64,000 nucleotides of DNA from Burkholderiaceae bacterium (GCA_019232795.1 JAFANH010000010.1:1-64000), one strand, 5' to 3'. Shown: positions 1 to 8,359, numbered from the stretch's first letter. Numbers and translations: made by a program. Notes: generated by a model not told the origin, from the sequence alone.

Positions 1-74
1 TCGGGCCCTTGGAAAAGAGTGTGGGACCCTTAGTGTCAATCCTTGAAACAGCCCGGCATGCGGAGAGTTGACGG

Positions 75-132
75 GTGTTTACCGGCCGATTCCCAAAAAA
101 CCCAAGAGAATTGTAAACAGAGTGTTTACCGG
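75..132. promoter_or_regulatory. Repeated GTGTTTACCGG motif upstream of the Cys-rich protein gene
   Basis: The 11-base motif GTGTTTACCGG occurs at 75-85 and again at 122-132. The second copy is also half of an inverted repeat, GTAAAC (113-118) and GTTTAC (124-129). Such spaced repeats upstream of a small secreted-protein gene look like binding sites for a regulator. No clear -10/-35 pair was recognised, and the regulator is unknown. The rest of 1-225 shows no gene. Confidence 0.3.
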
Positions 133-225
133 GCACCAGAACGGGCAGCCGTGCTACATTGGCGAGGCCGTTGCGAGGCCGGTATCACGTCATGGCGCTT
201 GGGAAAATAACGAAAGGAAACAAGT

Positions 226-519
226 ATGAAACGACTCGCAGCCCTTGCCTTGATCGCCTGCACGGCCGGTTTCGCCGCCGCGCAGAGTGCCGCACAAAGT
301 ACGGATACAGCGCCGGCCCAGCCCCACGGAGCAGGTAGAGATGCCTGCAAGGCGGATGTGGCAAGGCTGTGCCCGAACGTGCAACCGGGCGGTCGCCGCA
401 TCCTGGCCTGCCTGAAAGCCAACCAGGATCAGCTCTCGGACGCCTGCAAGGCTCTGCTGAAAAAGCGGGAGGGAAAGAAACCTGGCGCACCAGGCGACGC
501 CAGTAACGGCAAAAACTGA
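226..519 (+). CDS. Small secreted cysteine-rich-repeat protein
   Basis: This encodes 97 residues beginning with a clear Sec signal peptide (Lys-Arg, then a hydrophobic Ala/Leu stretch, cleavage probably after Ala-Ala near residue 20). The mature part has the pattern DACKADVARLCP, then ILACLKANQDQLSDACKALL. This matches the cysteine-rich repeat found in the Golgi GLG1/FGFR-binding family and in many small proteobacterial periplasmic proteins. Four cysteines could form two disulfides. The tail is Lys/Gly-rich. The start ATG has an upstream AAAGGAA ribosome-binding site. The protein is predicted to be periplasmic; its function is unknown. It is monocistronic and convergent with metH. Confidence 0.8.
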   Translation: MKRLAALALIACTAGFAAAQSAAQSTDTAPAQPHGAGRDACKADVARLCPNVQPGGRRILACLKANQDQLSDACKALLKKREGKKPGAPGDASNGKN

Positions 520-553
520 GGCGGCCGCTTTTCCGGAAAAGGGCGCGGCCGCC
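520..553. terminator. GC-rich hairpin between convergent genes
   Basis: GGCGGCCGC (520-528) pairs with GCGGCCGCC (545-553). The loop contains the self-complementary TTTTCCGGAAAA. The hairpin lies between the ends of the Cys-rich gene and metH. It lacks a good T tract on either strand, so it is a possible rather than certain terminator. Confidence 0.4.
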
Positions 554-562
554 GCCCAGCGA

Positions 563-3500
563 TCAATTCAGGTTGGGCGCCAGCCAACGTTCGACATCTT
601 CCTTTGCCACCGCGCGCCGGCGCGCCATGTCTGCCACCTGGTCGTCGCCGATCTTGCCGACGCTGAAGTACTTCGACTCGGGGTGGGCGAAATAGAAGCC
701 TGACACCGAGGCACCGGGCGCCATGGCAAACGATTCGGTCAGTTGCATGCCGATCTCTTCGCACTGCAGCAGCTTGAAGACATCGGCCTTGACCGTGTGC
801 TCTGGGCAAGCCGGGTACCCGGGCGCCGGCCGTATGCCGCGATACGCTTCCTTGATCAGCTCGGCATTGCTCAAGCCTTCGTCGGCCGCATAACCCCACA
901 AGTCCTTGCGCACACGTTCGTGCAGTTGTTCGGCAAAGGCTTCCGCCAGTCGGTCGGCCAACGCCTTCAGCATGATCGAAGAATAGTCGTCGTGCGCGTC
1001 TTCAAAGCGCTTCTCGTGCTTTTCTATGCCTATGCCGGCCGTGACGGCAAACATGCCGATGTAATCGGCAACGCCAGATTCCTTGGGCGCAATGAAGTCC
1101 GACAGACATTGGTTCGGGCGCGCGACGCCGTCAATCACCGGTTTTTCGGTTTGCTGACGCGCACCGTAGTAGGTAAATGCCACTTGCGTACGTGACTCGT
1201 CGGTATAAATCTCGATGTCGTCGCCGACACTATTGGCCGGCAACAGCGCGAGCACGCCGTTGGCGGTCAGCCAGCGGCCTTCGACCAGTTTTTTCAACAG
1301 TTGCTTGCCTTCTTCGTACACCTTGGTGGCCGCCTCGCCCACCACTTCGTCGTTCAGGATGGCCGGAAAAGGTCCGGCCAAATCCCAGGTCTGGAAGAAC
1401 GGCCCCCAGTCCACGTAATCGACCAGCGAGCCCAGATCGGCATTGCGGAATTCGCGGCGGCCGATAAATTTCGGCTTGGCCGGCGCGTGGCGGCCGGTGA
1501 AATCAAGCTTGGTTTTGTTGGCGCGCGCCCGCTCCAAAGTAAGCAGCGGCGTGGCTTTCTTGTTTGCGTGCAGCACGCGCAGGCGTTCGTGATCCGCTGC
1601 CACCTCGGCGACGTATTGCTCGCGCTGTTCCGGCGTCAACAAGGCTTGCGCCACCGACACCGAACGCGACGCATCCGGCACGTACACCACCGGGCCTTCG
1701 TAATTGTTGGCGATCTTCACCGCGGTGTGGGCGCGGCTGGTCGTTGCGCCACCGATCAAGAGCGGGATCTTGAGCATGCGGAAATGCGGGTCGCGCTGCA
1801 TTTCCTTCGCCACGTGTGCCATCTCTTCGAGCGAAGGCGTGATCAAGCCCGACAGACCGACGATGTCGGCGTTCTCGGCCTTGGCTTTCGCCAGGATTTC
1901 CGAGCACGGCACCATCACGCCCATGTTGACCACTTCAAAGTTATTGCATTGCAAGACCACCGACACGATGTTCTTGCCAATGTCGTGCACGTCGCCCTTG
2001 ACGGTCGCGATCACGATCTTGCCCTTGGGTTTGGCGACAATGCCGGTGCGCGCCTCTTCCTGCTTCTTTTCTTCCTCGATGAAAGGAATCAAGTGCGCCA
2101 CCGCCTGTTTCATCACGCGCGCCGACTTCACCACCTGCGGCAGGAACATCTTGCCTTGGCCGAACAGGTCGCCGACGATGTTCATGCCATCCATCAGCGG
2201 ACCTTCGATCACCTGGATAGGCCGGCCGCCGGCTTGCAGCAATTCCTGGCGCGCTTCCTCGGTATCTTCGACTATCCATTGCGTGATACCGTGCACCAGT
2301 GCATGCGCCAGGCGCTTGGACACCGGCGCATTGCGCCATTCCAGGCTTTGTTCTTCCTTTTTTCCGCCAGCCTTCATGCTGCCGGCGAATTCAATCATGC
2401 GTTCGGTGGCGTCAGGCCGGCGGTTCAGCACCACGTCTTCGACCCGTTCGCGCAAATCCTCGGACAGTTCGCTGTACACGCCGACCATGCCGGCGTTGAC
2501 GATGCCCATCGTCAGGCCGGCCTTGATGGCGTGATACAGGAATACAGTGTGAATCGCCTCGCGCGCCGGATCATTGCCACGGAAGCTGAAGCTGACGTTG
2601 GAGACGCCGCCGCTGATCTTTGCGTGCGGCAGGTTTTGCTTGATCCAGCGCGTCGCTTCGATGAAATCGACGGCGTAGTTGTTGTGCTCCTCGATACCGG
2701 TCGCAATCGCGAAAATATTGGGATCGAAGATGATGTCTTCCGGCGGAAAGCCGATTTGCTCGACCAGCAGCTTGTAGGCGCGCGCGCAAATTTCAGTCTT
2801 GCGCGCAAACGTGTCGGCCTGCCCCTGCTCGTCGAAGGCCATCACGATCACGGCTGCGCCGTAACGGCGGCACAGCTTGGCCTGGCGCAGGAATTCAGCC
2901 TCGCCTTCCTTCATCGAAATCGAGTTGACGACGGCCTTGCCCTGCACGCATTTCAAGCCTGCTTCCAGCACCGACCATTTCGACGAGTCGATCATGATGG
3001 GTACGCGCGCAATATCGGGTTCGGACGCGATCAGATTCAGGAAGCGCGTCATGGCGGCCACCGAATCGAGCATCGCCTCGTCCATGTTGATGTCGATGAC
3101 TTGCGCGCCGTTCTCCACCTGCTGGCGCGCCACCGACAGCGCTTCGTCGTATTGCTCATTCAGGATCAGGCGCGCAAAAGCCTTGGATCCGGTCACATTG
3201 GTGCGCTCGCCGACGTTGACGAACAGCGAAGCGTCGTCAATCGTAAACGGCTCCAAGCCGGACAGGCGCATGGCGGTCGGAATCTCGGGAATCTTGCGCG
3301 GGGCAATCTTGCTCACCGTCTCGGCAATCGCCCGAATATGAGACGGCGTGGTACCGCAACAGCCGCCGGCGATATTGACGAAGCCGCTCTCGGCAAATTC
3401 CTTGAGCAGCGAAGCCGTGATATCCGGCGTTTCATCGAAGCCGGTGTCCGACATCGGGTTGGGCAGGCCGGCGTTCGGGTAAATACAGACATAGGTGTCG

Positions 3501-4318
3501 GCTATCGCGGCCAACTCTTCCGCGTAAGGGCGCATCAGCGCCGCGCCGAGCGCGCAGTTGAGACCGACCGTCAGCGGCTTGGCGTGGCGCACGGAGTTCC
3601 AGAACGCCGGCACGGTCTGGCCGGACAGGATGCGGCCCGAAGCATCGGTGACCGTGCCCGAGATCATGATGGGCAGCCGCTTGCCCGATTCTTCGAAGAA
3701 AGCGTCGATGGCAAACAGCGCCGCCTTGCAGTTGAGCGTGTCGAAAATCGTTTCCACCAGCAGCACGTCTGCGCCGCCTTCGACCAGGGCGCGCGTCTGC
3801 TCCAGGTAGGCGGCCACGAGCTGGTCGAACGTGACGTTACGCGCGGCCGGGTCATTGACGTCGGGAGAAATCGAGGCCGTCTTCGGCGTCGGTCCCAGCG
3901 CGCCGCACACGAAACGCGGCTTATCCGCCGTCGCATACTTGTCGCAGGCGGCGCGCGCCAGCCGTGCCGCCTGCAGGTTCATTTCATAGACCAGATGGCC
4001 CATGTGGTAATCGTCCTGCGCAACCGTGGTGGCGCCGAAAGTGTTGGTTTCGACCATGTCGGCGCCGGCCGCCAGGTATTTCTCGTGGATTTCGCTGATG
4101 ATGTGCGGCTGCGTCAACGTCAGCAATTCATTGTTGCCTTTGACGAACACCTCCTTGCTCGGCACCGCAAAGTCGGCGAAGCGCGTGCCGCGATAGTCTT
4201 CCTCGGTCAGCTTGTATTGCTGGATCATGGTGCCCATGGCGCCGTCCAAGACCAGGATGCGGCGCGCCAGCAGGTCGCGCAATATCGTTTCGGTTGGGGA
4301 AATGGCGTCGCGTTTCAT
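563..4318 (-). CDS. metH: Cobalamin-dependent methionine synthase
   Basis: The enzyme transfers the methyl group of 5-methyltetrahydrofolate via methylcobalamin to homocysteine, in the cytoplasm. It has about 1251 residues, the usual full MetH length. Domains run in order: an N-terminal homocysteine-binding barrel ending in the zinc-ligand stretch [11 protein letters not shown], a pterin-binding domain, a B12-binding module with DVHDIG (cobalt-ligating His778), and a C-terminal activation domain with the SAM-binding stretch [13 protein letters not shown] chose the start at MKRDAISP because an in-frame upstream start would place 11 unconserved residues inside the leader. The gene is transcribed alone, downstream of a structured leader with a terminator-like hairpin. 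It is one of the B12-linked genes in this window, together with the BtuF-like protein at 62.5 kb and a B12-binding radical SAM protein. Confidence 0.97.
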   Translation of the reverse strand: MKRDAISPTETILRDLLARRILVLDGAMGTMIQQYKLTEEDYRGTRFADFAVPSKEVFVKGNNELLTLTQPHIISEIHEKYLAAGADMVETNTFGATTVAQDDYHMGHLVYEMNLQAARLARAACDKYATADKPRFVCGALGPTPKTASISPDVNDPAARNVTFDQLVAAYLEQTRALVEGGADVLLVETIFDTLNCKAALFAIDAFFEESGKRLPIMISGTVTDASGRILSGQTVPAFWNSVRHAKPLTVGLNCALGAALMRPYAEELAAIADTYVCIYPNAGLPNPMSDTGFDETPDITASLLKEFAESGFVNIAGGCCGTTPSHIRAIAETVSKIAPRKIPEIPTAMRLSGLEPFTIDDASLFVNVGERTNVTGSKAFARLILNEQYDEALSVARQQVENGAQVIDINMDEAMLDSVAAMTRFLNLIASEPDIARVPIMIDSSKWSVLEAGLKCVQGKAVVNSISMKEGEAEFLRQAKLCRRYGAAVIVMAFDEQGQADTFARKTEICARAYKLLVEQIGFPPEDIIFDPNIFAIATGIEEHNNYAVDFIEATRWIKQNLPHAKISGGVSNVSFSFRGNDPAREAIHTVFLYHAIKAGLTMGIVNAGMVGVYSELSEDLRERVEDVVLNRRPDATERMIEFAGSMKAGGKKEEQSLEWRNAPVSKRLAHALVHGITQWIVEDTEEARQELLQAGGRPIQVIEGPLMDGMNIVGDLFGQGKMFLPQVVKSARVMKQAVAHLIPFIEEEKKQEEARTGIVAKPKGKIVIATVKGDVHDIGKNIVSVVLQCNNFEVVNMGVMVPCSEILAKAKAENADIVGLSGLITPSLEEMAHVAKEMQRDPHFRMLKIPLLIGGATTSRAHTAVKIANNYEGPVVYVPDASRSVSVAQALLTPEQREQYVAEVAADHERLRVLHANKKATPLLTLERARANKTKLDFTGRHAPAKPKFIGRREFRNADLGSLVDYVDWGPFFQTWDLAGPFPAILNDEVVGEAATKVYEEGKQLLKKLVEGRWLTANGVLALLPANSVGDDIEIYTDESRTQVAFTYYGARQQTEKPVIDGVARPNQCLSDFIAPKESGVADYIGMFAVTAGIGIEKHEKRFEDAHDDYSSIMLKALADRLAEAFAEQLHERVRKDLWGYAADEGLSNAELIKEAYRGIRPAPGYPACPEHTVKADVFKLLQCEEIGMQLTESFAMAPGASVSGFYFAHPESKYFSVGKIGDDQVADMARRRAVAKEDVERWLAPNLN

Positions 4319-4352
4319 AAGGCACTCGTTCTTTTCTAATCCACAAAGCAAA

Positions 4353-4384
4353 AAACCCGGTCTGCCAAAAACGGGACCGGGTTT
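4353..4384 (-). terminator. Intrinsic terminator-like hairpin in the metH leader (possible attenuator)
   Basis: AAACCCGGTC and GACCGGGTTT form a 10-bp stem with a 12-base loop. On the minus strand it is followed by a run of six T. It ends about 32 bases upstream of the metH ATG, so it reads as an intrinsic terminator inside the metH 5' leader. An alternative is that it terminates the upstream ars operon, whose last gene ends about 260 bases earlier. Confidence 0.6.
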
Positions 4385-4410
4385 GCATCTCCGCTTTAGC
4401 AGTATTTATA

Positions 4411-4471
4411 GAGGTTCGGTCGGAACCGGATCCAAAGCGGATCCAAAGGGGGTAAATCTGGACCAAACCTC
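4411..4471 (-). promoter_or_regulatory. Structured RNA element upstream of metH
   Basis: Written on the minus strand, GAGGTTTGGTC (4471-4461) pairs with GACCGAACCTC (4421-4411) over 11 positions with one G-U pair. Inside it, two GGATCC palindromes (4439-4444 and 4428-4433) flank GCTTT and form a small hairpin. The fold sits directly before the terminator-like hairpin. I did not recognise it as a SAH, SAM or cobalamin riboswitch. The remainder of 4472-4646 is AT-richer and shows only short repeats (AATAGGTG/CACCTATT around the aqpS stop). Confidence 0.45.
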
Positions 4472-4646
4472 GGCGCCCGCAAGCTGGGTTTGACTGGTTC
4501 AATCAAATCGGCGCAAAAAAATTATACGGGAAATCGGCTGATGGCACCAAATCCGCATTTGCCACACTGCATACAAGATAAATTACCTAAATAGCAACGG
4601 CCTGTAGATAAATAGGTGTTCCAAATATCCGCCACCTATGCGCCAC

Positions 4647-5327
4647 CTATTCAGTGACCTTGGCTTGAGTAGAAGATGTGGGAAGCAACCAGCCAAACAA
4701 GAGCGTGGCCGCGACAGTCCCCAGGAGCTGCGCCACGATAAACCCACCCACGTCTTCCGGCCGAATACCGGCAAAGGTATTGCTCGCTGCGCGCGCCAGC
4801 GTGACGGCCGGATTGGCGAACGAGGTCGACGCCGTGAACCAGTATGCCGCCGTGATGTATAGCGCCACGGCAAACGGCGTCACACCCGGTCGGCTGCGCG
4901 AGCAACTGATAATCGTTGCCACCAGGCCGAATGTCGCGATGAACTCGCTCCACCATTGCGCACCACCTGAGCGCACGTGTGCCGAAGCGACAAACAGCGG
5001 CTCGCCAAACATCAGATGCGCTGCGGCGACGCCGGCAAAAGCGCCGGCCAGCTGGGAGGCAAGATACGGCAGGACTTCCCTTGCCGGCAAATTTTTCCGC
5101 CAGGCCTCGGACAGCGTCACGACAGGATTGAAGTGCGCGCCGGAGATCGGACCGAACATCAGAATCAATACAGCCAGGCCGCAACCGGTCGCGACGGCAT
5201 TGGCCAACAAGGCGATCGCGACATTGCCGCCGGCCAGACGCTCGCCCATGATGCCGGAACCGACCACCACGGCCAACAGCAACGCCGTGCCGAGCGCTTC
5301 AGACACAGTACGCCGCGCGCGCGTCAT
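4647..5327 (-). CDS. aqpS: Aquaporin-type channel of the arsenic operon (AqpS-like)
   Basis: This is a 226-residue inner-membrane MIP-family channel with six hydrophobic segments. The first pore box is HFNPVVT (NPV at 67-69 instead of NPA). The second is SFANPAVTL (NPA at 172-174), followed by Val where water channels carry the selectivity-filter Arg. From memory, the arsenite-conducting AqpS of Sinorhizobium meliloti has the same kind of Arg-to-Val change. Its ATG overlaps the arsC stop by ATGA, so translation is probably coupled. The inferred role is passive exit of arsenite made by ArsC. A generic water or glycerol channel is less likely given this operon. Confidence 0.88.
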   Translation of the reverse strand: MTRARRTVSEALGTALLLAVVVGSGIMGERLAGGNVAIALLANAVATGCGLAVLILMFGPISGAHFNPVVTLSEAWRKNLPAREVLPYLASQLAGAFAGVAAAHLMFGEPLFVASAHVRSGGAQWWSEFIATFGLVATIISCSRSRPGVTPFAVALYITAAYWFTASTSFANPAVTLARAASNTFAGIRPEDVGGFIVAQLLGTVAATLLFGWLLPTSSTQAKVTE

Positions 5328-5830
5328 ACTGCCATCTCCCCGATCTTCTTCGCCGCGCTGCTGACCGCCTCGAAACTCATAGCCTCGATCGGCAAGGCGG
5401 TGAAGGCTTCAATGCGCCGTCTAATCTGATCGAAGGTTTTGGCAAACGCAGCACGTTTCGCCTCATCCGAACCTTCCACCGCCGCCGGATCGGCATAGCC
5501 CCAGTGTGCGGTGGCCGGCCGGCCCGGCCAGTAGGGGCAGGTCTCGCCGGCGGCGTTGTCGCAGACGGTGATAATGACGTCCATCTTGGGTGCGCCAGGA
5601 GAGGCAAAGTCATTCCAGCTCTTGCTGCGCAGGTCGTCGGTGCGGTACGACGGGTCGAATTGCCGGATCTGCTCGATCGCGAACGGATTGACCTGCCCGG
5701 TCGGATGGCTGCCGGCCGAGTAGCCTTGGAAGCGGCCATTGCCGAGGCTGGTCAGCAGCGCTTCCGACATGACGCTACGCGCGGAATTGCCGGTGCACAG
5801 GAACAGGACGTTGATGACAGGGGCGCTCAT
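5324..5830 (-). CDS. arsC: Arsenate reductase, low-molecular-weight phosphatase fold
   Basis: This is a 168-residue cytoplasmic enzyme reducing arsenate to arsenite. The N-terminal phosphate loop reads FLCTGNSARSVMSEALL, matching the C-x-G-N-x-x-R-S signature of LMW-PTP-type arsenate reductases. The catalytic Cys is followed by further cysteines in VCDNAAGETCPYWPG. A longer frame upstream lacks this family's conserved beginning, so I start at MSAPVINVLF. It lies 22 bases downstream of arsR and overlaps aqpS by 4 bases. The electron donor (thioredoxin or glutathione) cannot be told from sequence alone. Confidence 0.93.
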   Translation of the reverse strand: MSAPVINVLFLCTGNSARSVMSEALLTSLGNGRFQGYSAGSHPTGQVNPFAIEQIRQFDPSYRTDDLRSKSWNDFASPGAPKMDVIITVCDNAAGETCPYWPGRPATAHWGYADPAAVEGSDEAKRAAFAKTFDQIRRRIEAFTALPIEAMSFEAVSSAAKKIGEMAV

Positions 5831-5852
5831 GGTGAATTCATGTGCAGGCGTT

Positions 5853-6206
5853 TCATGCCGGCACTCCCTTGGATTTGGCTTGCGACGGTTCACATGCGGG
5901 CGCACAGGCCGGTCCGCACAGATTGCCGCCACAGCAGTTTTCCGTGAGAAAGGCGATCAAGCCGTTCATCGTGGCGAAGTTGGCCGAATAGATGATGAAG
6001 CGTCCCTCTTGGCGCGAGCTGATCAGGCCGGCATATGACATGTCCTTCAGGTGGAACGACAGTGAGGATGGCGCGACACCAATCTGCTCGCTGATCCTGG
6101 AGGCCGCCATGCCTTCCGGCCCAGCCTGCACCAGCAGGCGGAACACCGCCAGGCGCGATTCCTGGGCCAAGGCACTCAAGGCCGTGATAACTTGTTTAGT
6201 TTCCAT
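5853..6206 (-). CDS. arsR: ArsR-family arsenite-responsive repressor
   Basis: This 117-residue winged-helix repressor has a recognition region around residues 33-60 (MAASRISEQIGVAPSSLSFH). The arsenic site is likely the C-terminal cysteine cluster Cys91, Cys92 and Cys97, with Cys101 and Cys105 following. This resembles the Acidithiobacillus-type ArsR, whose ligands sit in the C-terminal part, rather than the R773 type with cysteines in the DNA-binding helix. It is the first gene of arsR-arsC-aqpS and overlooks its own operator just upstream. It probably represses its operon, and the divergent metal gene cluster starts only about 130 bases away. Confidence 0.94.
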   Translation of the reverse strand: METKQVITALSALAQESRLAVFRLLVQAGPEGMAASRISEQIGVAPSSLSFHLKDMSYAGLISSRQEGRFIIYSANFATMNGLIAFLTENCCGGNLCGPACAPACEPSQAKSKGVPA

Positions 6207-6211
6207 AAGGG

Positions 6212-6252
6212 TTGAAATATTTTATTTCATATTTCAATAATAGTTGAAATAT
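6212..6252. promoter_or_regulatory. ArsR operator: TTGAAATAT inverted repeat plus a third half-site
   Basis: TTGAAATAT (6212-6220) and ATATTTCAA (6229-6237) form a perfect 9-base inverted repeat. A third TTGAAATAT follows at 6244-6252. The AT-rich site lies immediately upstream of the arsR start in the divergent arsR/metal-operon region. This is the expected position and style of an ArsR operator. Confidence 0.75.
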
Positions 6253-6334
6253 AGAATAAAAGCGAGGGCTGTCGGAACATCAACATTTGAAGCGGGAACC
6301 AACCCAAATAATCGAATTCTGATATTCTCCAGCG

Positions 6335-6724
6335 ATGTCTATTGCTGTCCGTCATTGGCTCGCTTGCCTACTCATGGCGCTGCTGCCGTTCCAGGCTTTT
6401 GCCGGAATGGTCAATGTGTCGTGTTCAGATGCGATGCCGCATTGCCCAGGCATGTCGGCGGCAACCGGCGGTTGCTGCGACTCTGTGGCTTCCGCGCAGG
6501 AAAGGAAAGACGGCAGCAGTCATGCGGCTGCAGGGCATGAGGCCATGGCTTCATGCGCGGGCGCCACGACTTGCGCCACGCTCGCCAGTACCGCCGCGCT
6601 GCCGATCGGCGGTTCCGTCCTGCCGTTGCCCGTCGCCGCAGAAACCTGGTTGGCGCCGGCAACTCCCCGCTTCCATTCCTTCATTCCCGACGGCTTGCGC
6701 CGCCCCCCTCGCTTCCTCGCTTAG
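6335..6724 (+). CDS. Small secreted Cys/His/Met-rich protein of unknown function
   Basis: This encodes 129 residues with an N-terminal hydrophobic signal ending ALLPFQAFAG. The mature region is rich in possible metal ligands: SCSDAMPHCPGM, GGCCDS, HAAAGHEAM and CAGATTCAT. A second hydrophobic stretch follows near residues 90-105. I do not recognise a defined family; it resembles small proteins found in proteobacterial copper or mercury loci. It opens a four-gene plus-strand cluster whose last two members look like MerP and MerT, so metal binding in the periplasm is a reasonable inference. Confidence 0.6.
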   Translation: MSIAVRHWLACLLMALLPFQAFAGMVNVSCSDAMPHCPGMSAATGGCCDSVASAQERKDGSSHAAAGHEAMASCAGATTCATLASTAALPIGGSVLPLPVAAETWLAPATPRFHSFIPDGLRRPPRFLA

Positions 6725-6795
6725 CAAGCCTTTGCGCTTGCTTTTGTCGTACCGCCGCGGCATATCGCCCCGGCGGAACTTCGCGAGGACGATTC

Positions 6796-7470
6796 ATGAC
6801 TATTTTCCGTATTGTGCGGCGCTTGCCGGCCTGCTTGGCCTTGCTGGCCGGCTCTGCAGCGCTCTCTGCCACCGCAGCGCCCATGGGGTACAAGGACTCC
6901 TGGATGACGATGGCCGATCTTGGGCCGAACTGGCGTGAGCTTTCCCTCAACTATGCTCTGACGGCCACCGATGCACTCGGCGTGGATGAGGCGTATATGC
7001 GTTCGGACGACAAGCAATCGACGCTTGATCTTTCCGACCTGACCTATACGCGCCTGCTGCACCGATGGAATAGCGCCGACGCGCAAGCCAATCTCTGGTT
7101 TGTCACCGGGATAGGCGAGGCATGGACGCATAACCGGGTAACCGGCATATCGGAAACCAGAACGATGTGGTCGCCGGGCACGCAGTTCGACTACGAGACG
7201 CGGCGCGTGTATTTCGCGGCCGCGGCCAGGCTGTACCGGGCCACCGGCATCGACCATGACTATGGCTCCGTGCGCGGCGGATTTTCCTTCTATGAAACCG
7301 AGTACGACGAGACCCAACCCTGGTTCGTGCTGGAAGCGCGACGGATGCATGACTTGTCCGACAAGACCGAAATCACCCCCATGCTGCGTTTGATCAACAA
7401 GGGGCTGTTTATCGAAGCCGGCGTCAACAATTCGCATCAGCCTCGTTTGAACTTCATGTATATATTTTAA
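6796..7470 (+). CDS. Putative outer-membrane/periplasmic protein of a metal cluster
   Basis: This is a 224-residue product with a signal peptide (MTIFRIVRRLPACLALLAGS, cleavage near Ala-Ala-Pro). The rest is rich in alternating aromatic and polar residues with Tyr/Trp/Phe-rich strands, and it ends in LNFMYIF with a C-terminal Phe. That ending and composition fit a small outer-membrane beta-barrel. I chose ATG 6796 because it is preceded by GAGGAC and begins a normal signal peptide. It precedes the MerP-like gene by 9 bases. A role in letting a metal ion cross or stay at the outer membrane is inferred only from context. Confidence 0.65.
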   Translation: MTIFRIVRRLPACLALLAGSAALSATAAPMGYKDSWMTMADLGPNWRELSLNYALTATDALGVDEAYMRSDDKQSTLDLSDLTYTRLLHRWNSADAQANLWFVTGIGEAWTHNRVTGISETRTMWSPGTQFDYETRRVYFAAAARLYRATGIDHDYGSVRGGFSFYETEYDETQPWFVLEARRMHDLSDKTEITPMLRLINKGLFIEAGVNNSHQPRLNFMYIF

Positions 7471-7479
7471 GGACCCTTC

Positions 7480-7812
7480 ATGAAAAAAATAATTCTCTTC
7501 ATGCTGCTCGCAGCAAATCTCGTGGCGGCGCCGGCTTATGCCGCCACGCAAACGATCAAGGTCGACGTCAACGGCATGGTCTGCGCATTTTGTGCACAAG
7601 GTATCGAAAAGAAACTGCGCGCCATGCCGCAGACCAAGGATGTCTACGTCAACTTGAAGCGCAAGATCGTTGCCGTCGAGTTGAAAGAGGGCCAAAGTGT
7701 GCCGCTCGATACGGTCAAGGCCCTGGTTAATGACGCCGGATATGACGTGACCCACATCGAGGCCGTGGGACAGACGGCGCAGGAAATCAAAGCCGGTATC
7801 GGTAAGGAGTGA
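7480..7812 (+). CDS. MerP-like periplasmic heavy-metal-associated protein
   Basis: This 110-residue protein has a signal peptide (AANLVAAPAYA) followed by one HMA fold. The metal-binding loop reads GMVCAFCAQGIEKKL, with Cys-x-x-Cys in the position used by MerP and copper chaperones. The last third (SVPLDTVKALVNDAGYDVTHI) is the usual final strand and helix. It is predicted to carry a soft metal ion in the periplasm to the membrane protein encoded immediately downstream. There is no merA or merR nearby, so mercury specificity is not established; copper or another thiophilic ion is possible. Confidence 0.82.
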   Translation: MKKIILFMLLAANLVAAPAYAATQTIKVDVNGMVCAFCAQGIEKKLRAMPQTKDVYVNLKRKIVAVELKEGQSVPLDTVKALVNDAGYDVTHIEAVGQTAQEIKAGIGKE

Positions 7813-8211
7813 ATGATGGCCGCAAGCGAAATTGACGGTTTGCACAAAGTGCGCGCCGCGTCGGTGCTGTCACTGTTCAGCAGCGGCAGCACCTTGATCT
7901 GTTGCGCGTTGCCGGCCTTGCTGGTAGCGCTCGGCGCCGGGGCGGCGTTATCCTCGCTGGTGTCGGCGGTGCCGCAATTAGTATGGTTTTCCGAGCACAA
8001 GGGAACCGTATTCGCGTTCGCCGCGGTGATGCTGACCGTGTCGGGTGCCCTGCAGTGGCGTGCGCGTCTGCTGCCGTGCCCCATCGACCCGGTGCTGGCG
8101 GAAGTTTGCACCAAGACCAGGAGGCGCTCATTCGCCGTCTATCTTGTTTCCGTAGTGCTATTTGTGGTCGGCGGATTCTTTGCCTTTGTTGCGCCGATAC
8201 TGAATAGCTGA
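7813..8211 (+). CDS. MerT-like inner-membrane metal transport protein
   Basis: This is a 132-residue membrane protein with about four hydrophobic segments. The first contains the adjacent Cys pair in STLICCALPALLVALGAGA, very like the first helix of MerT. A second, spaced Cys pair lies in LLPCPIDPVLAEVC, as MerT has in its cytoplasmic loop. The ATG directly follows the MerP-like stop codon, with AAGGAG as ribosome-binding site, so the two are coupled. The likely task is receiving an ion from the MerP-like protein and passing it to the cytoplasm. The ion is not determined. Confidence 0.72.
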   Translation: MMAASEIDGLHKVRAASVLSLFSSGSTLICCALPALLVALGAGAALSSLVSAVPQLVWFSEHKGTVFAFAAVMLTVSGALQWRARLLPCPIDPVLAEVCTKTRRRSFAVYLVSVVLFVVGGFFAFVAPILNS

Positions 8212-8227
8212 ACCTGGGCAAAAAAAA

Positions 8228-8249
8228 AGCCCACCGCGGACGGTGGGCT
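8228..8249 (-). terminator. Intrinsic terminator oriented on the minus strand
   Basis: AGCCCACCG (8228-8236) and CGGTGGGCT (8241-8249) form a perfect 9-bp stem with a CGGA loop. On the minus strand it is followed by a run of nine T. On the plus strand there is no T tract, so it is a poor terminator for the metal operon that ends at 8211. Confidence 0.75.
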
Positions 8250-8338
8250 GAATCCATATCACTTTGGAAGACATGGAGGAGACAGGTGCAACTATATCCA
8301 CCCTCCAGATATAAGGCCAATTTCGTTTTCATATACCG

Positions 8339-8359
8339 CATATTCACAATGTGAATATG
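8339..8359. promoter_or_regulatory. 21-base palindrome over a possible minus-strand promoter
   Basis: CATATTCAC (8339-8347) and GTGAATATG (8351-8359) are perfect inverted repeats separated by AAT. On the minus strand a TTCACA and a TATGAA lie 16 bases apart across this site and could serve as -35 and -10. The regulator was not recognised. Confidence 0.45.

Noticed and set aside
1301-4339. Very long plus-strand open frame antisense to metH (about 1010 codons)
   Set aside because: It mirrors metH, has no family motif and has the His/Arg-rich composition typical of the opposite strand of GC-rich genes.
4319-4646. SAH or cobalamin riboswitch upstream of metH
   Set aside because: The region lacks the conserved core stretches of these riboswitches as I know them. 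The structure is recorded as unclassified instead.
6553-6795. Extended N-terminus for the outer-membrane-like protein from an upstream in-frame start
   Set aside because: The extension overlaps the preceding gene in another frame and hides a good signal peptide that begins at 6796.
7877-8347. Minus-strand open frame beginning near the candidate small RNA
   Set aside because: Most of it is antisense to the MerT-like gene, and it passes through the terminator hairpin. It is unlikely to be translated.
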